The position numbers were made by a program, and so were the translations under genes. Under the pieces are notes generated by a model that worked only from the letters and a program-made list of their open reading frames with translations, had not been told where the DNA came from and made no database searches. This document shows positions 8,636-15,057 of a stretch of 15,057 bases of DNA, one piece after another (the stretch's first letter is position 1; each line of letters begins with the position of its first letter). Source of the stretch: JAGXLC01 sp964472385 (GTDB lineage Bacteria; Bacteroidota; Bacteroidia; Bacteroidales; UBA12077); assembly GCA_964472385.1 (NCBI GenBank), contig CAYYLT010000055.1:1-15057 (forward strand), read 5' to 3'.

Positions 8636-8658
8636 TTGCCAATCTTTTACTTTCTTTG
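8636..8658 (+). promoter_or_regulatory. Possible promoter of the MFS gene
   Basis: TTTCTTTG at 8651-8658 differs from the -7 consensus TAnnTTTG at one position and lies 23 bases before the MFS start, a sensible distance for a short leader. A TTG at 8636-8638 is 12 bases upstream of it, the same spacing seen ahead of gltB. Weak evidence, motif only. Confidence 0.35.
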
Positions 8659-8681
8659 CAGAGCCCAAAAAACAAATGTAA

Positions 8682-10028
8682 ATGCGCAAAGAATATATTA
8701 AACCCGAATTTCCCTTTCGTCCGGCACGATTTCCCTTTCCGTATGCCTGGATGATCCTAATCATCGGAACGATCGGCTTTGTGATGAGTGTACCGGGTCA
8801 AACAATTGGAGTTTCTGCATTTACAGATTACCTGATAGAAGATTTCAATCTGACAAGGAACCAGCTAAGCATGGCTTATATGGGCGGTACGCTTTTGAGT
8901 GGCTTGCTCGTTGCCCGTGCTGGAAAACTCTATGATTTATACGGAGCCCGGGTGATTGCCATGTTAGCTGCTGTGATGATTGGTGTGGTCTTGGTGTACC
9001 TGACCCATATCGACCATATTGCTGCATTCATCAGTAGTGCCTTTCCCTTATTCAACAAAACCATTATTACCCTTGTGCTTTGTGTGATCGGTTTCTTTAC
9101 CCTGCGATTTTTCGGACAGGGGGTACTGACCATGACAAGCAGGAACATGATCATGAAATGGTTTGAAAACCGCCGTGGACTGGCCAATGGTTTTCTAGGG
9201 ATATTCGTGGCTTTTTCATTCTCCATAGCCCCCCAAATTTTCAATGAAGGCATTCAAACAATAGGTTGGAGAGAGACCTGGATGGTTACGGCATTAATCG
9301 TTGGACTGGCTTTTCCTTTGCTCGTCCTTAGCTTTTTCAGGGATAATCCAATGCATTCCAATTGTGATGTTGACGGTACAAAAAAGGACCTGACAAAAAA
9401 AAGATCAAGATCCACACGAAACCTAAAGGATTTCACCCTCCAGGAAGCAAAAAAAACGTATTCCTTCTGGGTGTTTAATATTGCCCTTGCCATGCATGCA
9501 TTGATCATCACATCATTGACCTTTCATATCGCCTCTATATTTGAAGTCTCCGGTATGAGTCAGAATAAAGCTGTCGAGATTTTTCTACCCGGCTCTGTCA
9601 TTTCTATTGTTTTGAATTTTGGAAGCAGCTATATCAGTGATTATATCAAACTCAAATATTTATTGATGATTATGTTGAGCGGCTTATTCCTCACGCTTCT
9701 GTCAATAATTCTGTTAAGCACTTCTCCATTTGCCTATATAATGATCATTATCGGTTACGGAATGTCGATGGGTTTATTTAGTGTATTGACGGCAGTCTCT
9801 TGGCCGAGATTTTTCGGAATAAGTAACCTGGGTGCCATATCGGGTTATGCCCTGGGCTGGGCAGTTATTGCCAGTTCGATGGGTCCGTATTTTTTCAGCC
9901 TTTCCCATGATATTACCGGGCATTACGACTTAAGTTCAGGCATTTGTTTGGGGATTATATGTATTCTGCTTCTTCTGACCAGCAAAGCAGAGAATGTAAA
10001 CAGAGCCCAAACGGCTCAACGACAATAA
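8682..10028 (+). CDS. Major facilitator superfamily transporter (OFA-like)
   Basis: A 448-residue inner-membrane transporter with about 12 hydrophobic segments in two bundles. The MFS motif between TM2 and TM3 is visible as GKLYDLYGAR at residues 81-90. The central cytoplasmic loop, at about 221-265, is long and basic (KKDLTKKRSRSTR) after the phrase FRDNP, a pattern common in the oxalate/formate antiporter-like branch. The early MSVPGQTIGVSAFTDYL segment also fits that branch. The substrate cannot be read from sequence; monocarboxylates or other small organic anions are a guess. The start at 8682 gives a normal cytoplasmic N-terminus of about 20 residues before TM1. It stands alone, downstream of the 10-bp repeat and a weak promoter match, and converges on the TSUP gene across 172 bases. 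Confidence 0.88.
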   Translation: MRKEYIKPEFPFRPARFPFPYAWMILIIGTIGFVMSVPGQTIGVSAFTDYLIEDFNLTRNQLSMAYMGGTLLSGLLVARAGKLYDLYGARVIAMLAAVMIGVVLVYLTHIDHIAAFISSAFPLFNKTIITLVLCVIGFFTLRFFGQGVLTMTSRNMIMKWFENRRGLANGFLGIFVAFSFSIAPQIFNEGIQTIGWRETWMVTALIVGLAFPLLVLSFFRDNPMHSNCDVDGTKKDLTKKRSRSTRNLKDFTLQEAKKTYSFWVFNIALAMHALIITSLTFHIASIFEVSGMSQNKAVEIFLPGSVISIVLNFGSSYISDYIKLKYLLMIMLSGLFLTLLSIILLSTSPFAYIMIIIGYGMSMGLFSVLTAVSWPRFFGISNLGAISGYALGWAVIASSMGPYFFSLSHDITGHYDLSSGICLGIICILLLLTSKAENVNRAQTAQRQ

Positions 10029-10200
10029 ACCACACAAACAGCTAAACAGGTGCTTTCAGGATACCAATACTAGTACTATCTTGCATACCTTTGCATTGCA
10101 CCAGAGAATCAACATAACCACAACCCTATGCTACCGGATATCAATCATATTGGATTTTATGGACAGACCCGAATTATACTATTGTATGATCCCGATCCTT

Positions 10201-10998
10201 TTATTCAACCCCCCACAGCTCAAATACTCCCAGCAGCTTCAGGGCAGAGCCAAAGATCACTGCAAGGAGAATATACCGAACATAACGGGCTCCCCAGGAA
10301 ACGGCAAATCTGGAGGCCACCCAGGCGCCCAGCATGTTTCCTACGGCCAGGATCAGACCGATTTTCCAGTTAATCTGGTCATTCATCATAAAAATGGCTA
10401 TGGCAAAGGGGGTATAGATCAAAATGATCAGCAGCTTAACCGCATTTGCGCGGATCACATCTAATCCTGCCCCAAGCACCAATCCTGCCAGCAGGAAGAT
10501 ACCAACCCCAGCCTGAATGAAGCCGCCATAAATACCGATAACAAAAAAAATGAACAACTGCAGCAGGCTGGGTCTGGCGGTTGATTTTCCGGACTGCTCC
10601 TTTACCCATTGACCGGGCTTGTAAAGGATTACAAAAAACATGACAACCAGCATTATACCGATAATGCGCTCCATTAGAGCTTCATTCAGTCCCACCGCAA
10701 TTTGGGCACCGGCAAGTGAACCGATAACAGCAGGCAAAGCAAGCCATATACCCATACGGGTGTCCAGGACTTTCTGCTGCCTGAAACTCCCTACACCAAC
10801 TACATTCTGCAAAAAAATAGCAATACGGTTGGTGCCGTTCGCCACATTGGCAGGTAATCCCAAAAACATAAGCATGGGAAGGGTAAGCAGTGATCCACTT
10901 CCTGCCAGGGTATTGATAAATCCCGCCAGAAACCCGACACCTACTACTGCTAAAAGAATATACCAATCCATAAAGTTAGATACAAATGAAACCTGCAT
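10201..10998 (-). CDS. Sulfite exporter TauE/SafE (TSUP) family permease
   Basis: A 265-residue membrane protein of the TSUP family (PF01925) with about eight hydrophobic segments in two halves. The family signature is near the N-terminus: GFLAGFINTLAGSGSLLTLP, then GLPANVANGTNR and later GSFRQQKV. TSUP proteins move sulfur-containing or other organic anions such as sulfite, sulfoacetate and taurine products; the substrate here is unknown. Two starts are possible. The upstream ATG (10996-10998) adds nine residues, MQVSFVSNF, and sits inside an 11-bp inverted repeat. The downstream ATG (10969-10971, MDWYILL) gives the usual TSUP beginning and is my preferred start. The gene lies downstream of glyA on the same strand but is separated from it by an intrinsic terminator, so it probably has its own promoter, although I could not identify one. 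It converges on the MFS gene. Confidence 0.9.
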   Translation of the reverse strand: MQVSFVSNFMDWYILLAVVGVGFLAGFINTLAGSGSLLTLPMLMFLGLPANVANGTNRIAIFLQNVVGVGSFRQQKVLDTRMGIWLALPAVIGSLAGAQIAVGLNEALMERIIGIMLVVMFFVILYKPGQWVKEQSGKSTARPSLLQLFIFFVIGIYGGFIQAGVGIFLLAGLVLGAGLDVIRANAVKLLIILIYTPFAIAIFMMNDQINWKIGLILAVGNMLGAWVASRFAVSWGARYVRYILLAVIFGSALKLLGVFELWGVE

Positions 10999-11042
10999 GC
11001 ACCATTTTTACACAACAAGGAGATGAATAAAGCATGCAGGTT
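10990..11042. repeat. Perfect 11-bp inverted repeat over the TSUP start region
   Basis: AACCTGCATGC (10990-11000) and GCATGCAGGTT (11032-11042) are exact reverse complements separated by 31 bases. The left arm covers the upstream candidate ATG of the TSUP gene. Each arm also contains the self-complementary core GCATGC. It could be a leader hairpin or a pair of operator half-sites. Confidence 0.8.
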
Positions 11043-11124
11043 CCATGGTGGAGAAGCACAATATACGAACCTTGAAATATCATCTAACTTAAGCACAAAC
11101 CCATAATTAACCTTTATCCAAATG

Positions 11125-11167
11125 AAAAAGAGGAGTTCAAATACTTACACTGTACACTGAACACCTC
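11125..11167 (-). terminator. Intrinsic terminator of glyA
   Basis: Read on the minus strand, GAGGTGTTCA (11167-11158) pairs with TGAACTCCTC (11139-11130) with one mismatch across an 18-base loop, followed at once by five T residues (11129-11125). It starts 41 bases after the glyA stop. It should end glyA transcription before the TSUP gene. Confidence 0.75.
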
Positions 11168-11207
11168 ATTATCCGGCACTTATCTCCCATTACCTGTATA
11201 TAAACCA

Positions 11208-12488
11208 TTAATAGGCAAACAACGGATATTGTTTCATGGTTTCATGCACTTTCCATTTGATATCCTGGACGATGTTTTCATCCTGTATGTTGGTGATGAT
11301 CTTATCAATGTATTCCACGACCAGCTTAACCTGTTCTTCTTTGATACCACGGGTGGTAATGGCTGCCGTTCCCAGTCGCATACCGGATGCCTGCAGGGGA
11401 GGCCGGGAATCAAAAGGCACCATGTTTTTGTTAATGGTAATATCGGCTTTGATCAGCGCGTCTTCCACTTCTTTACCGCTAATATCGGGCACTTTGGTTC
11501 TGAGATCGATGAGCATGGAATGGTTGTCCGTACCACCAGAGATCACTTTATATCCTTTCTCCCCAAACGCTTCTGCCATCACACGGGCATTTTTCTGCAC
11601 CTGTTGCTGGTAGTCTTTAAATTCAGGTTCCAGCGCCTCGGCAAAAGAGACGGCCTTGGAGGCAATCACATGTTCCAGCGGGCCACCCTGTGTTCCTGGA
11701 AATACTGCTGAATTCAGCAACCCGGACATTTTTCTGACAGTGCCTTTTTTGGTTTTCAGGCCCCAGGGATTTTCAAAATTTTTCCCCATCAGGATGATTC
11801 CACCTCTTGGTCCGCGCAAGGTTTTATGGGTTGTAGATGTCACGATATGAGCATATTCCAGCGGATTTTTCAGCAGGCCGGTGGCGATCAATCCAGCCGG
11901 ATGGGCCATATCTACCATGAACAATGCACCAATCTCATCGGCTATAGCCCGCATACGCTCATAATCCCAATCGCGTGAATATGCCGAGGCACCGCCGATG
12001 ATCAATGCAGGCTGCTCTTTTTTAGCTACTTCCTCCATCTGATCGTAGTCTATCAAGCCGGTATCCTTCTTAACCTGATAGGAAACAGCATGATAAAGTT
12101 TTCCCGACAGGTTTACCGGTGAACCATGGGTCAGATGTCCGCCATGCGAAAGATCAAGTCCCATAATGGTATCGCCGGGTTTTAGGGTTGCCAGAAAAAC
12201 AGCCGCATTGGCCTGTGCTCCGGAATGAGGCTGAACATTAGCATATTCAGCATTGAATAGTTGTTTTATACGATCTATGGCAAGTTGTTCCGACTGATCC
12301 ACCACTTCACAGCCTCCGTAATAACGCCTGCCGGGATACCCCTCCGCATATTTGTTGGTCAGGGGGGATCCCATAGCCTCTAATACCTGTTCGCTTACGA
12401 AATTCTCGGAGGCGATCAGCTCAATACCATTGAGCTGGCGTTGCCGCTCCTGTTCAATTAAATCAAAAGTCCTGGTGTCTCTTTTCAT
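11208..12488 (-). CDS. glyA: Serine hydroxymethyltransferase
   Basis: A 426-residue PLP enzyme that converts L-serine and tetrahydrofolate to glycine and 5,10-methylene-tetrahydrofolate, the main cellular source of one-carbon units; cytosolic. The PLP lysine is K222 in the motif STTHKTLRGPRGG (about 218-230). Other conserved blocks are LIASENF (24-30), NKYAEGYPGRRYYGG (45-59), QPHSGAQANAAV (86-97), the folate/PLP region LSHGGHLTHG and the PLP-contact block VDMAHPAGLIA (192-202). The insertion NFENPWGLKTKKGTVRKMSG after residue 236 is the form I expect in Bacteroidota. Length and active site are intact. The start at 12488 lies about 35 bases after a strong promoter match, and a terminator follows the stop, so it is probably transcribed alone. 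Confidence 0.98.
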   Translation of the reverse strand: MKRDTRTFDLIEQERQRQLNGIELIASENFVSEQVLEAMGSPLTNKYAEGYPGRRYYGGCEVVDQSEQLAIDRIKQLFNAEYANVQPHSGAQANAAVFLATLKPGDTIMGLDLSHGGHLTHGSPVNLSGKLYHAVSYQVKKDTGLIDYDQMEEVAKKEQPALIIGGASAYSRDWDYERMRAIADEIGALFMVDMAHPAGLIATGLLKNPLEYAHIVTSTTHKTLRGPRGGIILMGKNFENPWGLKTKKGTVRKMSGLLNSAVFPGTQGGPLEHVIASKAVSFAEALEPEFKDYQQQVQKNARVMAEAFGEKGYKVISGGTDNHSMLIDLRTKVPDISGKEVEDALIKADITINKNMVPFDSRPPLQASGMRLGTAAITTRGIKEEQVKLVVEYIDKIITNIQDENIVQDIKWKVHETMKQYPLFAY

Positions 12489-12525
12489 AATGGAAAAGTT
12501 TTTTGCTTTATAAATTGATTTTGGC

Positions 12526-12555
12526 CAAAATTACAGTTTTAATCCATGAATCAAA
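12526..12555 (-). promoter_or_regulatory. glyA promoter
   Basis: On the minus strand, TTTG (12555-12552), an 18-base spacer and TAATTTTG (12533-12526) match the Bacteroidota -33/-7 promoter well in both boxes and spacing. Transcription would begin near 12520, giving a leader of about 30 nt to the glyA ATG. It is the best promoter match in the window. Confidence 0.7.
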
Positions 12556-12649
12556 AACTTTCCCTGTATTTTTAGTCCGCCTCAACTCACAACCATTTGC
12601 ATGAATAGTTTCTGCAACCATAGAAAATGAAATATCATTTTTTGGTCAT

Positions 12650-12683
12650 TTTGAACCATCGGCCCAATCAAATTGTATATTTG
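12650..12683 (+). promoter_or_regulatory. Likely promoter of the M3 peptidase gene
   Basis: TTTG at 12650-12653 and TATATTTG at 12676-12683 match the -33 and -7 boxes, with a 22-base spacer that is slightly long. The predicted start near 12690 leaves a leader of about 130 nt. No other good -7 match lies closer to the ATG at 12822. Confidence 0.5.
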
Positions 12684-12821
12684 CTTCCGGCTTAACATCA
12701 GATTGCCGTCGATAACTGTTGCATGGTCTGTTTTCAGTGGTATTTCAAAAGACACACATCGGGGGCTGGGTGTGACACAGCGAATCATATCATACATAAC
12801 CATTAACAAAAAACCAAACCT

Positions 12822-14816
12822 ATGAATAAAAATATACTGTTCCCGGATTTTAATGCAGCTATTGATTTTAAGCAGATCAACCCCGAACAAATTAAGCAGG
12901 CGAGAGAGAGAGCTATCGCTTCTGCCGAAAGGATCGTTAAGGAGATCACTCAGGTCAAAGACGGGGATCATACGCTTGACAATACCCTGAAACGCTTTGA
13001 TGATCTGAGCAATGAGGTAGAAAAGATCCATGCGTCCCTGTTCCTGATGGCTTACGTTCATCCCGAAGCCGGGATACGGGAGGAGAGTCTGGAAAGCATC
13101 AAGGCACTGAGCCGGCTTGAAAACCGTATCAAGATGAACGTGGATCTATACCGGGCCATGGAAGCCTATTCCGGTTCTGCTGAAATCAAAGATCTTGGGG
13201 AAGCTCATCAAAAATTCCTGCGGGATACCTTGCGAACTTTTGAGCAGAATGGCCTGGGTTTGCCCGAAGAAAAAAGGGAACAGATCCAAAAATTGCAGGA
13301 TGAAATGGCTGATTTGGGACTTCAGTTTGAATCAAACATCAGCAATCATCAGGATGTCTTGTATTTAGAAGAAAAAGAGATGGAAGGTTTGCCGGAAGAC
13401 TACAAAAAAGCCCGTAAAATCGGGGAAAATAAATATAAGATTGACCTGACTTATCCCTCCTATTTCCCCTTCATGAAATATGCACGCTCCGACCGGGCGA
13501 GAAAAGCATTAAGCAAAAAATTCAAGAATATTGCCGCAGACAAAAACCTGCCTGTGCTTCTTCAACTACTGAAAAAACGCAAACAATTGGCCCAATTACT
13601 GGGTTACGAAACTTTTGCAGCCTATAAACTGGAAAACCGGATGGCCAAAGATCCTGCTATGGTATGGGATTTCGAGCAAACCCTGCGGGAAAAAGTAAAA
13701 AATAAAGCCCAAAACGATTACCAAAAACTACTGAACAAAAAGAAGCAGAAAGGAGGCGCCAACGCCCAAAAGGTTCACTCCTGGGAGTCTACTTACTACA
13801 CCACGCTGATGTTAAAAGAGGACTATTATGTAGACGATGAGGCAATCAAGCCCTACTTTGAGCTCAACCGGGTTCTTGACGGTTTATTTGCAGTAGCCGG
13901 ACAGCTATTTGGCATTGAATTCAAAGAAGTAGACAATCCCCCGGTATGGCATGAGGATGTTCGGCTCTTTGAAGTATACGCTCAAAACACGCTAACCGGC
14001 AGGTTTTATCTCGATCTCTTTCCCAGGGACAATAAGTTCAACCATGCAGCCTGTTTTACCATCATGCCCGGAAAGGAAACAGCCCAGGGATATCAAAAGC
14101 CTACGGCCAGTCTGGTGACCAATTTTCCAAGGCCTTCCGGTGATACTCCTTCCCTGCTGCCACATTCCGATGTGGTGACGCTATTTCATGAGTTCGGGCA
14201 CCTGATGCATGACCTGCTGACCAAAGCCCCCCTGTCGGCCCAGTCGGGTACCAGCACCAAAAGAGACTTTGTGGAAGTCCCCTCCCAACTTTTTGAACAC
14301 TGGGCCTGGGAGTATGATTCCCTGAAGCTATTTGCAAAACATTATCAAACCGGTGAAACACTTCCTGAAACCCAACATCAAAAAATGGTGGATGCCAAGA
14401 ATGTAGGGTCAGGGCTCTTTATCCTCCAGCAGATATTTTACGCTACGCTCGACATGACTTTCCACGATCACTACGACCCCGATAATGACCCGCGCACTAC
14501 CACCGAGATAGTAAAAGAACTGCAAAACAAAATTACCCTTTTCGAGTACATGGAAGATACCCATTTTGAAGCAGCCTTTGGTCATCTTTATGGATATGCG
14601 GCAGGATATTACGGTTATAAGTGGGCTAAAGTATATGCCGAAGACATGTACTCCCGATTTAAAGATCAGGGTCCCCTGAATCCCAAAATGGGAAAAGAAC
14701 TCAAACAGAAAGTACTGGAAAAAGGAGCCTCTCGTGAAGAAAATGATCTCATCCGGGATTTTCTCCAACGCGAACCCGGGTACGATGCGTTTTTGGAATC
14801 GATAGGTGTCAGATAG
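12822..14816 (+). CDS. M3 family zinc oligopeptidase (OpdA/Dcp-like)
   Basis: A 664-residue thimet-oligopeptidase-type metallopeptidase (M3, PF01432) that cleaves short peptides. The zinc site is complete: H456-E457-F458-G459-H460 and the third ligand E485 in DFVEVPSQ, 29 residues after the first His as in thimet oligopeptidase. The C-terminal segment GYAAGYYGYKWAKVYAEDM (591-609) carries the conserved tyrosines that contact substrate. The N-terminal half is helical and charged. There is no signal peptide, so the enzyme is predicted to be cytosolic and to finish degradation of peptides released by other proteases or imported. The length fits OpdA/PrlC and Dcp (about 680). Sequence alone does not separate oligopeptidase A from dipeptidyl carboxypeptidase, so no symbol is given. 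It is monocistronic and ends 2 bases from the opposing ORF at 14819-14998. Confidence 0.95.
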   Translation: MNKNILFPDFNAAIDFKQINPEQIKQARERAIASAERIVKEITQVKDGDHTLDNTLKRFDDLSNEVEKIHASLFLMAYVHPEAGIREESLESIKALSRLENRIKMNVDLYRAMEAYSGSAEIKDLGEAHQKFLRDTLRTFEQNGLGLPEEKREQIQKLQDEMADLGLQFESNISNHQDVLYLEEKEMEGLPEDYKKARKIGENKYKIDLTYPSYFPFMKYARSDRARKALSKKFKNIAADKNLPVLLQLLKKRKQLAQLLGYETFAAYKLENRMAKDPAMVWDFEQTLREKVKNKAQNDYQKLLNKKKQKGGANAQKVHSWESTYYTTLMLKEDYYVDDEAIKPYFELNRVLDGLFAVAGQLFGIEFKEVDNPPVWHEDVRLFEVYAQNTLTGRFYLDLFPRDNKFNHAACFTIMPGKETAQGYQKPTASLVTNFPRPSGDTPSLLPHSDVVTLFHEFGHLMHDLLTKAPLSAQSGTSTKRDFVEVPSQLFEHWAWEYDSLKLFAKHYQTGETLPETQHQKMVDAKNVGSGLFILQQIFYATLDMTFHDHYDPDNDPRTTTEIVKELQNKITLFEYMEDTHFEAAFGHLYGYAAGYYGYKWAKVYAEDMYSRFKDQGPLNPKMGKELKQKVLEKGASREENDLIRDFLQREPGYDAFLESIGVR

Positions 14817-14818
14817 CT

Positions 14819-14998
14819 TCACAAACCCAAACATACCCTAATCTTCACGCGCTTTGTGCATTTAGTCTTGCGCTCTTCGGCATTACCCTGCAATGCAAGT
14901 ATAGGATCATTCGAATAAATCGAATCATTTGCAGCTGAATTGATATGTGCTATCAAAAAAAATATAACTGCAATTTCTATTGATTTTAATATATTCAT
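14819..14998 (-). CDS. Possible small secreted protein or 5' gene remnant
   Basis: A 59-codon reading frame starting at the ATG 14996-14998. It begins with a credible signal peptide: a lysine near the N-terminus, the hydrophobic stretch IAVIFFLIAHI, and a likely cut after HINSA. It continues NDSIYSNDPILALQ, a phrase that resembles the start of mature secreted Bacteroidota proteins, and then becomes basic (EERKTKCTKRVKIRV) before a TGA two bases from the M3 peptidase stop. I recognise no domain. The abrupt change of character suggests a truncated or frame-shifted 5' end of a larger exported protein; a genuine small secreted protein or chance are alternatives. No strong promoter is seen upstream (TAAGTTTT on the minus strand is a one-mismatch -7 match). 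Confidence 0.3.
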   Translation of the reverse strand: MNILKSIEIAVIFFLIAHINSAANDSIYSNDPILALQGNAEERKTKCTKRVKIRVCLGL

Positions 14999-15057
14999 CT
15001 GTTGAGTTCGGTTTAAAAACTTAGTACAATAAATTTTGAACATATTCTCAGAACCTT

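Larger units (their letters stand above)
12489..12821. other. 333-base divergent intergenic region between glyA and the M3 peptidase gene
   Basis: It holds the glyA promoter (minus strand, 12526-12555) and a promoter candidate for the peptidase gene (plus strand, 12650-12683), set back to back with about 95 bases between them. A short AT-only hairpin (7-bp arms AAAATGA 12624-12630 and TCATTTT 12635-12641) lies between. No gene is supported here: the minus-strand reading frame at 12582-13061 runs mostly antisense to the peptidase gene. Confidence 0.7.

Noticed and set aside
10081..10464. Plus-strand frames of 127 and 81 codons between the MFS and TSUP genes
   Set aside because: Most of their length is antisense to the TSUP gene, which has clear family signatures. 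Only the short non-overlapping part is kept as a low-interest observation.
12624..12641. AAAATGA/TCATTTT hairpin in the divergent region, considered as a terminator
   Set aside because: The stem has a single G-C pair per seven and is too weak; no gene ends nearby that would need it. It is recorded only as an AT-rich inverted repeat.
12771..12779. TGTGACACA, a short perfect palindrome upstream of the M3 peptidase, considered as an operator
   Set aside because: Four-base half-sites with a one-base spacer are expected by chance in a region this long, and nothing else supports regulator binding.
12582..13061. A 159-codon minus-strand frame across the start of the M3 peptidase gene
   Set aside because: Half of it is antisense to well-conserved M3 peptidase sequence and the rest lies in the divergent promoter region; the translation shows no domain.

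Overview
This looks like ordinary chromosome from a member of the Bacteroidota, probably a Bacteroidales/Marinilabiliales-type organism, though the order is a guess. The evidence is moderate GC content, start codons with almost no Shine-Dalgarno sequence, and several -7 boxes matching the Bacteroidota promoter consensus TAnnTTTG. The gene content also fits: a LemA/TPM-domain operon, the two-subunit glutamate synthase, a Bacteroidota-style serine hydroxymethyltransferase and a cytosolic M3 oligopeptidase. I see no rRNA, tRNA, insertion sequence, CRISPR array, phage gene or toxin-antitoxin pair.

Layout. Positions 1-1981 (+) begin with a terminator-like hairpin, then a three-gene envelope module: LemA (48-644), a short cytosolic TPM-domain protein (663-1103) and a secreted, membrane-anchored TPM-domain protein with a glycine-rich tail (1160-1981). 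Positions 1982-2391 are a 410-base gap holding the likely gltB promoter and a leader of about 160 nt. Positions 2392-8424 (+) carry gltB and gltD, encoding the large and small subunits of NADPH-type glutamate synthase (GOGAT), 69 bases apart and probably one operon. Positions 8425-8681 hold a five-unit, 10-bp tandem repeat and a possible promoter. Positions 8682-10028 (+) encode a 12-TM major facilitator protein resembling the oxalate/formate antiporter group.

A sulfite exporter TauE/SafE (TSUP) family protein (10201-10998 or 10971, -) converges on the MFS gene. Its upstream start codon lies inside a perfect 11-bp inverted repeat. Upstream of it on the same strand is glyA (11208-12488, -), with a good promoter and an intrinsic terminator that should uncouple it from the TSUP gene. 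A 333-base divergent region (12489-12821) separates glyA from an M3-family zinc oligopeptidase gene (12822-14816, +). The last 240 bases hold a short ORF (14819-14998, -) with a signal peptide, which may be a small secreted protein or the 5' remnant of a larger gene.

How the genes work together. GltBD makes glutamate from glutamine and 2-oxoglutarate. GlyA links serine/glycine to folate one-carbon units. The M3 peptidase recycles short peptides. Together they form a nitrogen and amino-acid metabolism neighbourhood, but only gltB-gltD and the lemA module look like true operons. The two transporters have no substrate that can be read from sequence. I found no convincing new system. The observations most worth checking are non-coding: the decamer repeat, the inverted repeat over the TSUP start, the gltB leader and the edge ORF.
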